A DNA stretch of 64,000 bases from NCBI GenBank assembly GCA_012103255.1, contig WLXD01000006.1:62001-126000 (forward strand). Reading direction: 5' to 3'. Under the pieces are notes generated by a model that searched no databases, was not told the origin of the DNA, and saw nothing but the letters and a program-made list of their open reading frames with translations. Source of the stretch: Acidobacteriota bacterium. GTDB taxonomy: Bacteria > Acidobacteriota > UBA890 > WLXD01. This document shows, one piece after another, positions 1 to 8,297 of the stretch (position 1 is the first letter of the stretch; each line of letters starts with the position of its first letter). The translations under genes were made by a program, and so were the position numbers.

Positions 1-1
1 G

Positions 2-1129
2 GGTTTCGTCGACCTTCTCGACAGCGAAGACTCGAGCGCCTGGGTCTCGCGTGACTACCGCGGCACTCTTGAGACGCCGGATTCGGCACTGCCGAATCCC
101 GATCAACTGTGGGATTCGTCTCAGCTTCGTCGTCGCTGGGCGGAGATGGACCCAGGATTCGTACGAACGCGGAAAGCCCGCATTCTGGTGGCGCTATTGG
201 AGCGCGAGACCGAGGACGACGATTACCTCGCCCTCGCCGAGGCCCTCGAGGACACGCTGGCAGATCTCGTCGACATGCGTTGCGCCGATCTTCTGGAAGA
301 GATCGTTGAGGTCGCCGAAGACCATCGCGAGGACGCCCGGCGTTCTGAGCTGCAGCGTCGACAGGCTGGGCGCCTGCTCAACACGCTCGCCGAACCGGGT
401 CTGCTCACGCAGATCATCGCGATACTGGCCGATAACAAAGTGTCGGATGACCGCGCGCTTTGGCGCGTCGTCGACACCGTAGGGCCATCGGCAGTTCCGC
501 ACCTGATTGAAGCCCTGGAGGCCGGGGGTAGCACTGAATTCAGGCGCCTCGTAGCGCGCGCGGTGCGACGCCTACCGTCGCCACCGATCGAGCATCTACG
601 GCACGCGGTGATGGACGCCCGAGCGCCGATCGCCCGCAACGCGGCCTGGCTGACCGCCCAGCTGTCCCATCCGGAAGCGCCACAGGTGCTAGGAAGGGCA
701 CTGAAGCACGACGCACCCGAGGTTCGCCGCGAAGCCGTAGTCGGGCTAGCGGCCAGTGCCGAGGAGTTCGCGGAAGAGGCTATCGTCCGCGCTCTTTCCG
801 ATCCCGTCCTCGAGGTACGCCACGCGGCGGCCGTGGGGCTGCGCAACCGCCTGTCGTCTCGACCGGAGGACCGGGTACGCGAGTACCTTGCGCGCTCGAA
901 CTGGCACGGACGCAACACCGGCGTGATCGTTGCAGCGGCCCAGGCGCTGGGACACCTAAGCAACGGTGAGTCTCTTCAAGCCCTGCGTCGATTGGCTCAG
1001 CGACCTCTGCTGTTTCGCAAGCGACGACATCGCGTGCAGGCCGCTGCGATCGCCGCGATCGCTGCGATCGAGCAACGAACCTCCCGGGAATCGACGGCGC
1101 CGGAAGCATCGTTGGAGGTGGCGGCATGA
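2..1129 (+). CDS. HEAT-repeat protein (5' end outside window)
   Basis: The frame is open from base 2, so the gene starts before the window. The visible 375 residues are built of helical pairs rich in Ala, Leu, Glu and Arg, with HEAT-like signatures such as DAPEVRREAVVGLA and DPVLEVRHAAAVGL. HEAT solenoids bind protein partners; no enzyme motif is visible. Near the C terminus a run of Ala-Ala-Ile triplets is encoded by three 9-base repeats. The stop overlaps the next start as ATGA, so it is probably translationally coupled to the HD-GYP gene and may work with it. The fold is clear, the function is not. Confidence 0.8.
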   Translation, partial: GFVDLLDSEDSSAWVSRDYRGTLETPDSALPNPDQLWDSSQLRRRWAEMDPGFVRTRKARILVALLERETEDDDYLALAEALEDTLADLVDMRCADLLEEIVEVAEDHREDARRSELQRRQAGRLLNTLAEPGLLTQIIAILADNKVSDDRALWRVVDTVGPSAVPHLIEALEAGGSTEFRRLVARAVRRLPSPPIEHLRHAVMDARAPIARNAAWLTAQLSHPEAPQVLGRALKHDAPEVRREAVVGLAASAEEFAEEAIVRALSDPVLEVRHAAAVGLRNRLSSRPEDRVREYLARSNWHGRNTGVIVAAAQALGHLSNGESLQALRRLAQRPLLFRKRRHRVQAAAIAAIAAIEQRTSRESTAPEASLEVAA

Positions 1130-2502
1130 CTCGGCAGGGTTCCACCACGCTCGACCAGGTGCTTCATCACCTTCTCGGGGCGCAACAGACAGCGACGATC
1201 TATCCCCCCGAGCATCCGCGGGTGAGCGGCGCCGTCCGCGAACTGTTCGAACAACTGGTGAGTTTTCTCGAGACGGAAACGGCTCTTCGAATCGCGTACA
1301 CCGGAGATGGCCTGGTGCTCGGCGACGAGTCCGTCCCTATCGCCGGAGATCTCCGTACCGGTGTTGTTCGCATTCTTCAACGGGGTCAGATTGACCGGCT
1401 TGTCTTCCGTCGCGGCGTGCGGCGATGGGAGGTTGGCGCACTGGTTGATGCGTTGGCTCAGCCGGCGAATGCGCCGAGTGTGTGCAGCGCAGAGTTGCTG
1501 GGCGACGCCCGGGTCGAGCACATCGAAGCGGGAGCGCTCGGCAGCGGCGGTGCGCCGACGGACGAAGCCGACGCGACCGGAGAAAACCTCGTCGACGCAT
1601 GGCAGGTGTATTCGCTCGCCACTCGCGCCGTCGAGTCTCTGGCGTCGACGCTTGCCAGCTCCGCTGATGGTGCGGCGGTCGAACAAGCGCGGCGAACCGC
1701 AGGTGAACTCGTGGATGTCGTAGAGCGTCAGCCATCGATGCTCGCCCACATGCGTGACCTCAAAACCCACGACGACTACTCGTATACCCACTCCTTGAAC
1801 GTCGCTCTCCTGAGTACCCGGATCGCCGGCGCCATGGGAGTGCCGCGCCACGTCCTCGAGCAGGTTGCGACTGCCGCCTTGCTCCATGACGTGGGCAAGA
1901 CGCGAACCCCTGACGAGGTCCTCAACAAACCTGGCAAGCTCACGGAGAACGAATGGGAGGTCATGCAGCGGCACAGCGCCGACGGCATGAAGATGCTGGT
2001 GGCCTCACCGGATGTCGACGACCTCGCCGCAATCGTCGCCTACGAGCATCAACTCGCGTACGAACAGGACAACCCGGACCACGGCAGATGGCCGCTCCAC
2101 TACGTCTCGGAAATCGTTTGCGTTGCGGACGTATACGACGCGTTGCGTTCCAAGCGCCCGTATCGCGACGCGCTGCCGCCCGACGTGGCGATGCAGATCA
2201 TGGAAGAGGAGGCTGATGCCAAGTTCAGCGCCGAGATCTTCGAGGGGTTCCGCCGCATGATGGGCTACTACCCGCCCGGAACGGTCGTCCTACTCGACAA
2301 CGGGTGCGCAGCCATCGTGGATCGCGTAAACCCAAACGACGCCAAGGCTCCCGATGTGATGCTGGTGAGAGACGCTGCCGGCCACGATATCGAACCCCCT
2401 CGGAAGGTTGCGCTAGCGGAGTCCGAGCTTGAAGTCGATAAAGTTCTCGGTCCAACCGAAACCGATATCGATCCGATGGACTATTCCCTCGAGGCCGCCT
2501 GA
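1126..2502 (+). CDS. HD-GYP-type phosphohydrolase with degenerate GYP motif
   Basis: This 458-residue protein has an uncharacterised N-terminal region (about 1-190) and a C-terminal HD domain. Metal-site elements are visible: THSLN (His222), HDVGK (His254-Asp255), the KPGKLT..EW..M..H block and VADVYDALRSKRPY. HD-GYP proteins typically hydrolyse cyclic di-GMP. Here the canonical HHExxDGxGYP stretch is replaced by EHQLAYEQDN...GRWP, so the signature GYP is absent and activity on cyclic di-GMP is uncertain. The ATG overlaps the upstream HEAT gene stop. The 3' end overlaps the convergent LptC/OstA-like gene by 22 bases. No membrane segment is seen. Confidence 0.85.
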   Translation: MTRQGSTTLDQVLHHLLGAQQTATIYPPEHPRVSGAVRELFEQLVSFLETETALRIAYTGDGLVLGDESVPIAGDLRTGVVRILQRGQIDRLVFRRGVRRWEVGALVDALAQPANAPSVCSAELLGDARVEHIEAGALGSGGAPTDEADATGENLVDAWQVYSLATRAVESLASTLASSADGAAVEQARRTAGELVDVVERQPSMLAHMRDLKTHDDYSYTHSLNVALLSTRIAGAMGVPRHVLEQVATAALLHDVGKTRTPDEVLNKPGKLTENEWEVMQRHSADGMKMLVASPDVDDLAAIVAYEHQLAYEQDNPDHGRWPLHYVSEIVCVADVYDALRSKRPYRDALPPDVAMQIMEEEADAKFSAEIFEGFRRMMGYYPPGTVVLLDNGCAAIVDRVNPNDAKAPDVMLVRDAAGHDIEPPRKVALAESELEVDKVLGPTETDIDPMDYSLEAA

Positions 2503-4616
2503 CGCGGCACAACGCTGGTCGTTGCGCGCCCGTCCTCGGTAGATTCGATCACGATGGCATCGCCGTTGTAGCTCACGCGCAGTTCCTCGTTGCTCCGGTA
2601 CTCGGCCGGCGGGTCAACGCCGTCGTAGACGAACAACGCCGGGATCTCTGCGCTCCCTCCGAGCCGCAAGTCACGCGTAGCCATCGAGTACTGCAGCTCC
2701 GCACCACTGCCGCGTGCGCGATCATCCTCAAACTCCACCTCGTGCTCGGCGAAGACGTCACTCCAATCGCCGTTCTCGTCGACCGAGACGACCATCGTTT
2801 GGGCCGCAATTCGACGTCTTCCCTGGCGCAGTTGAGCGTCCCCCGCAACTCGCACCTCGGAGGCCTCCTCCTCAACCAACAAATTCTGTGCGCTCACGGT
2901 CACGAAGTCCGCTTCAGCACCGGTTACCGCAACGAGCTCGATGTCGCGAGAGGCACGCAGGCGACCGGGCTCGCTCTCCATGAGAACTTCGCCGGCAACG
3001 AGCGATTGTGTGTCCCAGACGATCTCGACTTTGCCACCGAGTCGAAGGCTTCCATCCGGCTCCACTTCCGCCTCATTCGCCTTCAGCTGAACCGCCTGCG
3101 CCTGACCAAACAGGGCCGCGGCCGCGGCGAGATAGCCACCACCGATGGTTCCCGCCACGCGCCCGACTGCCATCACTCCGCCGCGGGGATCCAGGCGCAG
3201 CTCGTCTGCTGAAAAAGCGAATTCCGCGGCCGCGACGCGCGGTGGCTCCTCTCCACCGAGAATCCACTCGCCCGTTTCCGGGTCGAGATTTGCACGGCCG
3301 GCGGAGAGCTGTCGGCCATCGACATCCAGTGAGATGCCCGCCGGCCATGCCCCGCGCTGCATTACTCCGTTGACCCAACCGAGCACGAGACGTTCGCCGG
3401 TGAACTCGCGGGCCTCGGCTCCGCCACCGCCCAGCAAGGCTCGCACTCCCCCATCGGCTTCAAGACTCTCGAGCTCCTCATCCGCAACAGCGAGTCGAAG
3501 GTCCTCCGCGCTGAGTTCCCCGAGGGCACCGTCCCCCCGCCGGGGAATCCACGCCACCTGATCTTCCGCACGGGCGATGAGTCGCTCGCCCGGCGTGACC
3601 TCGAGTAGTCCGGCACGCAGAGTGCCGAACCCGCGGAGACCAAGCTCTGCCGGAGCGCCGTCCACTGTTGCCGCGACGATCCGATCTACTGCGCCACCCT
3701 CCGGGGCGAGCTGCACCGAGATCGTGTCGCCTTCGAGCGTCTGTCTGCTACTCGAGTCCTCGGCACTCCCCGATAGCCTCACGCGAGCGCTGCCGGCCGC
3801 CTCGACACCGCGAAGTTCATCGGCATCGGGGCCCACGTCCAGCACCAACTCATCCCCGGAAATCGCCGTACCGGCGAGCACAACCTGTGGCTCGCCGTCG
3901 AGCCGCACGAACTCCCCGCCGGGGCGAAACCGCATCTCGTCGGCTCGGCCCGCCAACCCCTCGGGCATGTTCCCGGCGCCCTCGTCCGCCGCCTGGATCG
4001 AGAGGTCCTGCCACATGCGCAGTTCTTCCGCGACGGCGGTTGCGCTGCTCACATCTCCGGCGGTTTGGAACTCCATGCAATCCGCTCGCACTTGTAGACC
4101 CGCGTATCTCAGTGTGTTGCGGTTGCAATTGGATACTTCGCCGGTGATCGCGTCGTAGTTGATCCGGTGTGTTGTGAACTCGCCGCCGGACGGCAGAGTC
4201 GCTTGCACGCTGCCGATAAAAACAACCTCGTCGAAGTCCCCGGCTTTGGCGCCCGTGGTACGAGCACGCTCGCTCTGGATCTCGACGTCATCGTCTGTGC
4301 CCTCATCGCCGTGAATCACGACTCGCACTTCGGCCCAGGTATTCCAACCGTCGACGTAGTCCACTTGCTCCGACGCCCAGATCGAGAACACATCGCGGCC
4401 GTTCTTCGACTCGACGATGTAGATGTTCTCGGTCGTCGACGCGACCGCCTCCTCGCGGTCGGGCGCTGCTACCGCGGAATCGCCCGGCTCCGCCACCTGG
4501 CGCTCATCAGGCACCTCAGGGGTTTCCGCCGGCCGCCAGTTCCAATACACGGCCAGGGCCACGCTCGCTCCAAAGAGCACAACGACAGCACGGAGGACGG
4601 CACGCGTTCTCATCAT
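2481..4616 (-). CDS. Very long LptC/OstA(LptA)-like envelope protein
   Basis: The 711-residue product starts with one membrane anchor (about residues 8-26) followed by an acidic Pro-rich linker. An LptC-like region follows (about 60-200: biased towards beta strands, with NIYIVESKNGRDVFSIWA and repeated references to a modified variable chain). The rest is a long succession of short beta strands with OstA/LptA-style repeats. LptC anchors, and LptA bridges, the lipopolysaccharide export path. LptC is normally about 190 residues and LptA about 180, so this could be several jelly-roll units in one chain. It begins 30 bases after the second DUF507 gene and is probably co-transcribed. Assignment rests on architecture; no LptB, LptF or LptG is visible nearby. 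Confidence 0.6.
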   Translation of the reverse strand: MMRTRAVLRAVVVLFGASVALAVYWNWRPAETPEVPDERQVAEPGDSAVAAPDREEAVASTTENIYIVESKNGRDVFSIWASEQVDYVDGWNTWAEVRVVIHGDEGTDDDVEIQSERARTTGAKAGDFDEVVFIGSVQATLPSGGEFTTHRINYDAITGEVSNCNRNTLRYAGLQVRADCMEFQTAGDVSSATAVAEELRMWQDLSIQAADEGAGNMPEGLAGRADEMRFRPGGEFVRLDGEPQVVLAGTAISGDELVLDVGPDADELRGVEAAGSARVRLSGSAEDSSSRQTLEGDTISVQLAPEGGAVDRIVAATVDGAPAELGLRGFGTLRAGLLEVTPGERLIARAEDQVAWIPRRGDGALGELSAEDLRLAVADEELESLEADGGVRALLGGGGAEAREFTGERLVLGWVNGVMQRGAWPAGISLDVDGRQLSAGRANLDPETGEWILGGEEPPRVAAAEFAFSADELRLDPRGGVMAVGRVAGTIGGGYLAAAAALFGQAQAVQLKANEAEVEPDGSLRLGGKVEIVWDTQSLVAGEVLMESEPGRLRASRDIELVAVTGAEADFVTVSAQNLLVEEEASEVRVAGDAQLRQGRRRIAAQTMVVSVDENGDWSDVFAEHEVEFEDDRARGSGAELQYSMATRDLRLGGSAEIPALFVYDGVDPPAEYRSNEELRVSYNGDAIVIESTEDGRATTSVVPRQAASRE

Positions 4617-4646
4617 CGGTCCCGGTTTACAACCGCGGGTTCGCGC

Positions 4647-4928
4647 CTAGCGGACCGGCCGATGCCGGTCGAACTCGTCGCGGTAGAACTGACGGTAGAG
4701 GATTTCCCAATCCGGCCCCCCTTCTGGGATATCGCGGGCTTGCGACGCGATCTTCTGCCGGGCCTTGCGATCAATGTACTCGTCGCGGCGCAACTCTTCT
4801 TCGATGATTGAAACGACGGCCAACCGGACGTTGTTCGTATCACGGATGAACCGTGTCTCCGGATGATCTCCGAGAGCATCGACCACGAGTCGTGATAGGT
4901 GGTTCACCTTGGCGCGCGACAGTCGCAT
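4647..4928 (-). CDS. DUF507 family protein (second copy)
   Basis: The 93-residue protein begins MRLSRAKVNHLSRLVVDAL and contains the family-typical stretch IASQARDIPEGGPDWEILY. DUF507 proteins are short, highly charged, helical and of unknown function. This copy starts two bases after the stop of another DUF507 gene with the same MRLS opening, so the two form a tandem paralogous pair. The order DUF507-DUF507-LptC/OstA-like, with short gaps, suggests one operon. No signal peptide or membrane segment is visible. Confidence 0.8.
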   Translation of the reverse strand: MRLSRAKVNHLSRLVVDALGDHPETRFIRDTNNVRLAVVSIIEEELRRDEYIDRKARQKIASQARDIPEGGPDWEILYRQFYRDEFDRHRPVR

Positions 4929-4930
4929 GT

Positions 4931-5209
4931 TCAGATGATGATGTTGCGCTCGCGAGCGAGCTTGGCCTTGATAACTTTGAACATGTCGTGGAACTCGACA
5001 TCAGCACGTCGGATCTGGTCGTCGTAGGCGCGCATGATTTCGCGGACCTCGTCGTTGAGCTGATCTTCCAGCGACAACTCATCGGTGATGACTGCATTGA
5101 GTGCGGTCTCGAGATCGGCCTTGTCGGCGGCGGAAACCAATCCGTCCCGATCGAGGTCATGAACAACGCGGTAGGCGATGACCTCGATGTGTTCCGGGCT
5201 GAGGCGCAT
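4931..5209 (-). CDS. DUF507 family protein (first copy)
   Basis: The 92-residue protein begins MRLSPEHIEVIAYRVVHDL and ends with FKVIKAKLARERNIII, the C-terminal pattern of DUF507. It is predicted to be helical and cytoplasmic and its function is unknown. It is first in a minus-strand group with a second DUF507 gene and the LptC/OstA-like gene. A DxDxDG stretch near residue 20 resembles a calcium loop, but it falls where family members normally carry a similar charged turn. Confidence 0.8.
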   Translation of the reverse strand: MRLSPEHIEVIAYRVVHDLDRDGLVSAADKADLETALNAVITDELSLEDQLNDEVREIMRAYDDQIRRADVEFHDMFKVIKAKLARERNIII

Positions 5210-5326
5210 GGCTGGAGATCACTCCGCTCGCTCGAGACTCCGGGGAACCCGGATTAGCCCATCGTATCACGGTCCGTGAGGCCCTCCAGGAGCGCTACCG
5301 AAGCTCCCAGGGCGACGAATTGAACC

Positions 5327-6775
5327 TTACTCGAAGCGCACTCGGGTCTCCACGGGCGGCAACTCCGTGCCTACCTGAAGGCGCAGTACGTACTCGCCGG
5401 GCGCTGCCGCCGGCGCCACGGTCCGGAGCACCAGCGGGCCCGCGCCCGAGTCGCCCCACTCCAACTCAAAGTCCAGGGCAACCTCGTTACCCGACGCGTC
5501 GAAGATGGTGGCAGCCACGTCATCGGCAGTCAGGTTCATGCCGCGGACCCAGCTGAGGATCGAGAACGGCTCGCCGCTCGTCAGCCTCGCGGTTGCTCGA
5601 CCGACCGTCCCGATCTCGCCGGCATCTCGCAACGAGAACGTCTTGCGCGAGACAATCGGTGGACTCATAGCGGTACCGTCGGCACGGATCTCGACAGGCC
5701 CTTCCCACGTCCAGGCCGTGCCGGAAATCGGCTCGATGATCCGGGCAGTCACCGAATACCCGCCTGGCGCGGCGGGAACCACGAGAGCGGTCCGTAACGC
5801 TCCGCCTGCGATCGAATTGGCGTCCTCGGGTCCGACCGCGAGGCTCCACTCGTGGCGGACGACGTCTCCCTCGGTCTCTCCCATTCCCACCAGGCGGACT
5901 TCTGCGACCAGAGACGCCACGAGCGCGCTCTCTCCCGGCTCGAAAAGTAGGGAGCGAAGAGGCAGCTCGACCGGAATCACGGCCATTCCGGCCGCGCCGT
6001 CGTTGCCCCACTCTGCCATCGGCACTTCGAGAGGCTCCGTCCGGGCCACAACGTCGCGAACTTCCATGGTCGTACTGGTCGAGCCGCCGGTGGCGTTGAA
6101 GCCGGTGGCGCCATCCTGAATTACCGACAGGCGTGCGAAATCCATGAACTGTGCGACGTAGGTCGGCCAGCCCCCGACGCCGGTGAAGCCCGGATCGCAG
6201 ATATCGAACTGGCCCGGACGAACCTCCGCGAACAGCACGGGCAACTCACCCATCGTGGAGCCGACGGCTCCCGTGTAGTAGGTCCACAACTCGCCGTACT
6301 CGGCCGCCATGTAGCACCTACCCAGTGGCAGCAGCGGATCATCGAGCCCGATGCGTCTCGACCCCCCAGAGGGAGGACCGAGCGTCACGTATGCGCGACC
6401 ACGATCGGAACGCCATCCGCGCGGGAAGCCCCGAAAACGCTCGTTCGCGTAAGCAACGCGGGTGTAGAAGTCGGCCCGGAAGGGATGCTCTGTGTCGCGC
6501 TGATCAAGATCTCGTCGCGCCCAGAACCACTCGATGAACTCGATCCGTTCCTCGTCGGTGTTGAGGTCCTCCCACTGGTCACGCTCGTAGTCGAGGAGGA
6601 TGTACTCGACAGGTCCGCCGTCCCAATCCTTGAGCGGAACACCCACGCCATCCTCGAAGAACTCCCGCAAATGGATCGGGTTCGTGGAGTACTCGCGCTC
6701 CTGTGCGACGGCGGGGGGCGCGGCGACACTGAACGCAGCCGCGAGAGCCAGGGTCGAGATCAGCTCGGTTCGCAT
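5327..6775 (-). CDS. Secreted GWxTD-domain protein
   Basis: I start the gene at the ATG at 6775, which gives a clean signal peptide (MRTELISTLALAAAFSVAAP, cleavage near AVAQ) and a 482-residue product. A longer reading from 6898 would put the signal peptide inside the protein. The N-terminal third carries the GWxTD domain: a WARRD segment, then ADFYTRVAYANERF and GWRSDRGRAYVTLGPP, with Ser in place of the usual Thr. The remainder is strand-rich, and its end (EYVLRLQVGTELPPVETRVRFE) looks like an Ig-like domain. GWxTD proteins are exported and of unknown role. A promoter candidate lies 64-100 bases upstream. Confidence 0.75.
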   Translation of the reverse strand: MRTELISTLALAAAFSVAAPPAVAQEREYSTNPIHLREFFEDGVGVPLKDWDGGPVEYILLDYERDQWEDLNTDEERIEFIEWFWARRDLDQRDTEHPFRADFYTRVAYANERFRGFPRGWRSDRGRAYVTLGPPSGGSRRIGLDDPLLPLGRCYMAAEYGELWTYYTGAVGSTMGELPVLFAEVRPGQFDICDPGFTGVGGWPTYVAQFMDFARLSVIQDGATGFNATGGSTSTTMEVRDVVARTEPLEVPMAEWGNDGAAGMAVIPVELPLRSLLFEPGESALVASLVAEVRLVGMGETEGDVVRHEWSLAVGPEDANSIAGGALRTALVVPAAPGGYSVTARIIEPISGTAWTWEGPVEIRADGTAMSPPIVSRKTFSLRDAGEIGTVGRATARLTSGEPFSILSWVRGMNLTADDVAATIFDASGNEVALDFELEWGDSGAGPLVLRTVAPAAAPGEYVLRLQVGTELPPVETRVRFE

Positions 6776-6845
6776 CGAGACTCCGGAGCCGCTTACTCGC
6801 CGGTTTGTGCGAGGAAGCAGCGTCGTTAGGGGGTGTTCCCGTTCG

Positions 6846-6875
6846 ATTGTAGCGAAGGCAGGTACAGCGCGGCAA
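6846..6875 (-). promoter_or_regulatory. Promoter candidate for the GWxTD gene
   Basis: On the minus strand a TTGCCG box (6870-6875) and a TACAAT box (6846-6851) are separated by 18 bases. Transcription would start near 6839, giving a leader of about 64 bases before the GWxTD start codon at 6775. Confidence 0.45.
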
Positions 6876-6909
6876 AGACCCAGCGCGAGACCGATCACGG
6901 CTGCGCCGC

Positions 6910-6938
6910 TTGCTGCCCTCTCCCCGGCGCGCTACAAG
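6910..6938 (+). promoter_or_regulatory. Promoter candidate for the M20 peptidase, possibly leaderless
   Basis: TTGCTG (6910-6915) and TACAAG (6933-6938) are separated by 17 bases. The expected start of transcription falls at about 6945, the A of the start codon. No Shine-Dalgarno sequence precedes that codon, which fits a leaderless message. The -35 box is weak. Confidence 0.35.
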
Positions 6939-6944
6939 CACACC

Positions 6945-8297
6945 ATGTTCAAACATCCAGACCCCACGATACGTGCTGCAGCCCAGCGTGCCTTCGATGC
7001 ACTACTCGACGCCATCCCGGTTTCGAGTATCTCCGCCCAAGGACTCAATCTGGACGAAGGCGCTCAACATTTCTCGGGCGTACTGGAGAAAGCGGGCCTG
7101 CGCGCTGAGATCTGGGACGGCGAAGGCGCACCGACAGTGTTCGCCGAGCGCCCCGCTGCTGACGGCCGTCCGACCCTGCTGTTCTACGGCCACTACGACG
7201 TCCAGCCCCCCGACCCTCTCGATGATTGGGACTCACCGCCGTTCGAGCCGACCTTGCGCGACGGCGCGATCTTCGGACGCGGGGCTGGCGATAACAAAGG
7301 GCAACTCCTGGCGCACGTGGGCGCAATCGCGGAACTGATCGCTCGAGACGAACTCGACATCGGGGTCAAGTTTCTGGTTGAGGGCGAAGAGGAGATTGGC
7401 AGCCCGCACGTCGCGGCTGTCGCCGAGGCGCACGCCGACCGGCTGCATGCCGATCTCGCGTTGACTGCCGACGCACCGGTTCACGATGACGGGAGTCCTG
7501 TGGTGATCTTCGGCGTCCGCGGGCTGCTCTTCATCGAGGTAGAGCTCGCCGGGGCTCCGGCTGATCTGCACTCGGGCAATCGGGGCGGCATCGCTCCGAC
7601 ACCAGCCTGGGAGCTCGTGCACGCGCTCGCCAGTTTGCGAGCCGCCGACGGGCGCGTCCTTGTGCCGGGTTTCTACGATGTCGTTCGAGACCCGGAACCA
7701 GCCGAGATCCAGATGCTGGACCGCCTCCCTGTGAATCAACAGCAACTCACGGACGATCTGGGCGAAGCCGGTGCCGCTCGCTGGCAAGACGAATCCCCGT
7801 GGCGGGCGCTCGGCTTCAAGCCGAACTGCAACATTGCGGGCATCACTTCGGGGTATCAGGGCACCGGTGCCAAGACCGTCATTCCGTCGCGGGCGTCGGC
7901 CAAGATCGACTTCCGCCTGGTCGCCGATCAGGATCCGGACGCCGTGTTCGAGGCCGTCGCCAACCACCTTCGAGATATCAATCCCAATGTGGGGGTGCGC
8001 AAGCTCGCCGCGGTGCCTCCATCAGCCACATCCCCTGAGAACCCGCGAGTCCAATCAGTGATCGAAGCAGTCCGTCACGCGACCGGCCGCGACCCGTTGC
8101 TACGCCCTCGCCTGGGCGGGACTACTCCCGACTACGTTTTCACACAGGTGCTGGGGATCCCGAGCGTGCTGGTTCCCTACGGACCAACGAACATGAACCA
8201 CCACGCACCCAATGAGCGTATGACCATCGAAGCCATCGAACGCGGCGCCGCTTGCACCGTTGAGATCTGTCGCGCGTTGGGTCAGGAAGAGGCCTGA
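6945..8297 (+). CDS. M20-family metallopeptidase (dipeptidase-like)
   Basis: The 450-residue product (start ATG 6945, opening MFKHPDPTIRAA) has the di-zinc M20 core: HYDVQ (His83, Asp85), GAGDNKG (Asp116), EGEEEIGSP with the catalytic Glu at about 149-150, and the late NMNHHAPNE histidines (419-420). The dimerisation (lid) domain lies between about 185 and 300. M20 enzymes hydrolyse dipeptides or acylated amino acids with two metal ions; the exact substrate cannot be read. There is no signal peptide, so it should act in the cytoplasm. Its end overlaps the convergent transglutaminase-fold gene by 16 bases. Confidence 0.9.
   Translation: MFKHPDPTIRAAAQRAFDALLDAIPVSSISAQGLNLDEGAQHFSGVLEKAGLRAEIWDGEGAPTVFAERPAADGRPTLLFYGHYDVQPPDPLDDWDSPPFEPTLRDGAIFGRGAGDNKGQLLAHVGAIAELIARDELDIGVKFLVEGEEEIGSPHVAAVAEAHADRLHADLALTADAPVHDDGSPVVIFGVRGLLFIEVELAGAPADLHSGNRGGIAPTPAWELVHALASLRAADGRVLVPGFYDVVRDPEPAEIQMLDRLPVNQQQLTDDLGEAGAARWQDESPWRALGFKPNCNIAGITSGYQGTGAKTVIPSRASAKIDFRLVADQDPDAVFEAVANHLRDINPNVGVRKLAAVPPSATSPENPRVQSVIEAVRHATGRDPLLRPRLGGTTPDYVFTQVLGIPSVLVPYGPTNMNHHAPNERMTIEAIERGAACTVEICRALGQEEA

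Noticed and set aside
1042-1068. Three 9-base repeats encoding Ala-Ala-Ile in the HEAT gene
   Set aside because: They fit a helical Ala-rich segment and are too few to be a functional DNA repeat.
5131-5166. DxDxDG calcium-loop (EF-hand or dockerin-like) motif in the first DUF507 protein (DLDRDGLVSAAD)
   Set aside because: It lies where DUF507 proteins commonly have a similar charged turn, and there is no flanking EF-hand helix pair or second loop.
6600-6944. N-terminal extension of the M20 peptidase and of the opposite GWxTD gene
   Set aside because: The extra 115 residues have no similarity to M20 enzymes and are the reverse reading of the GWxTD gene.
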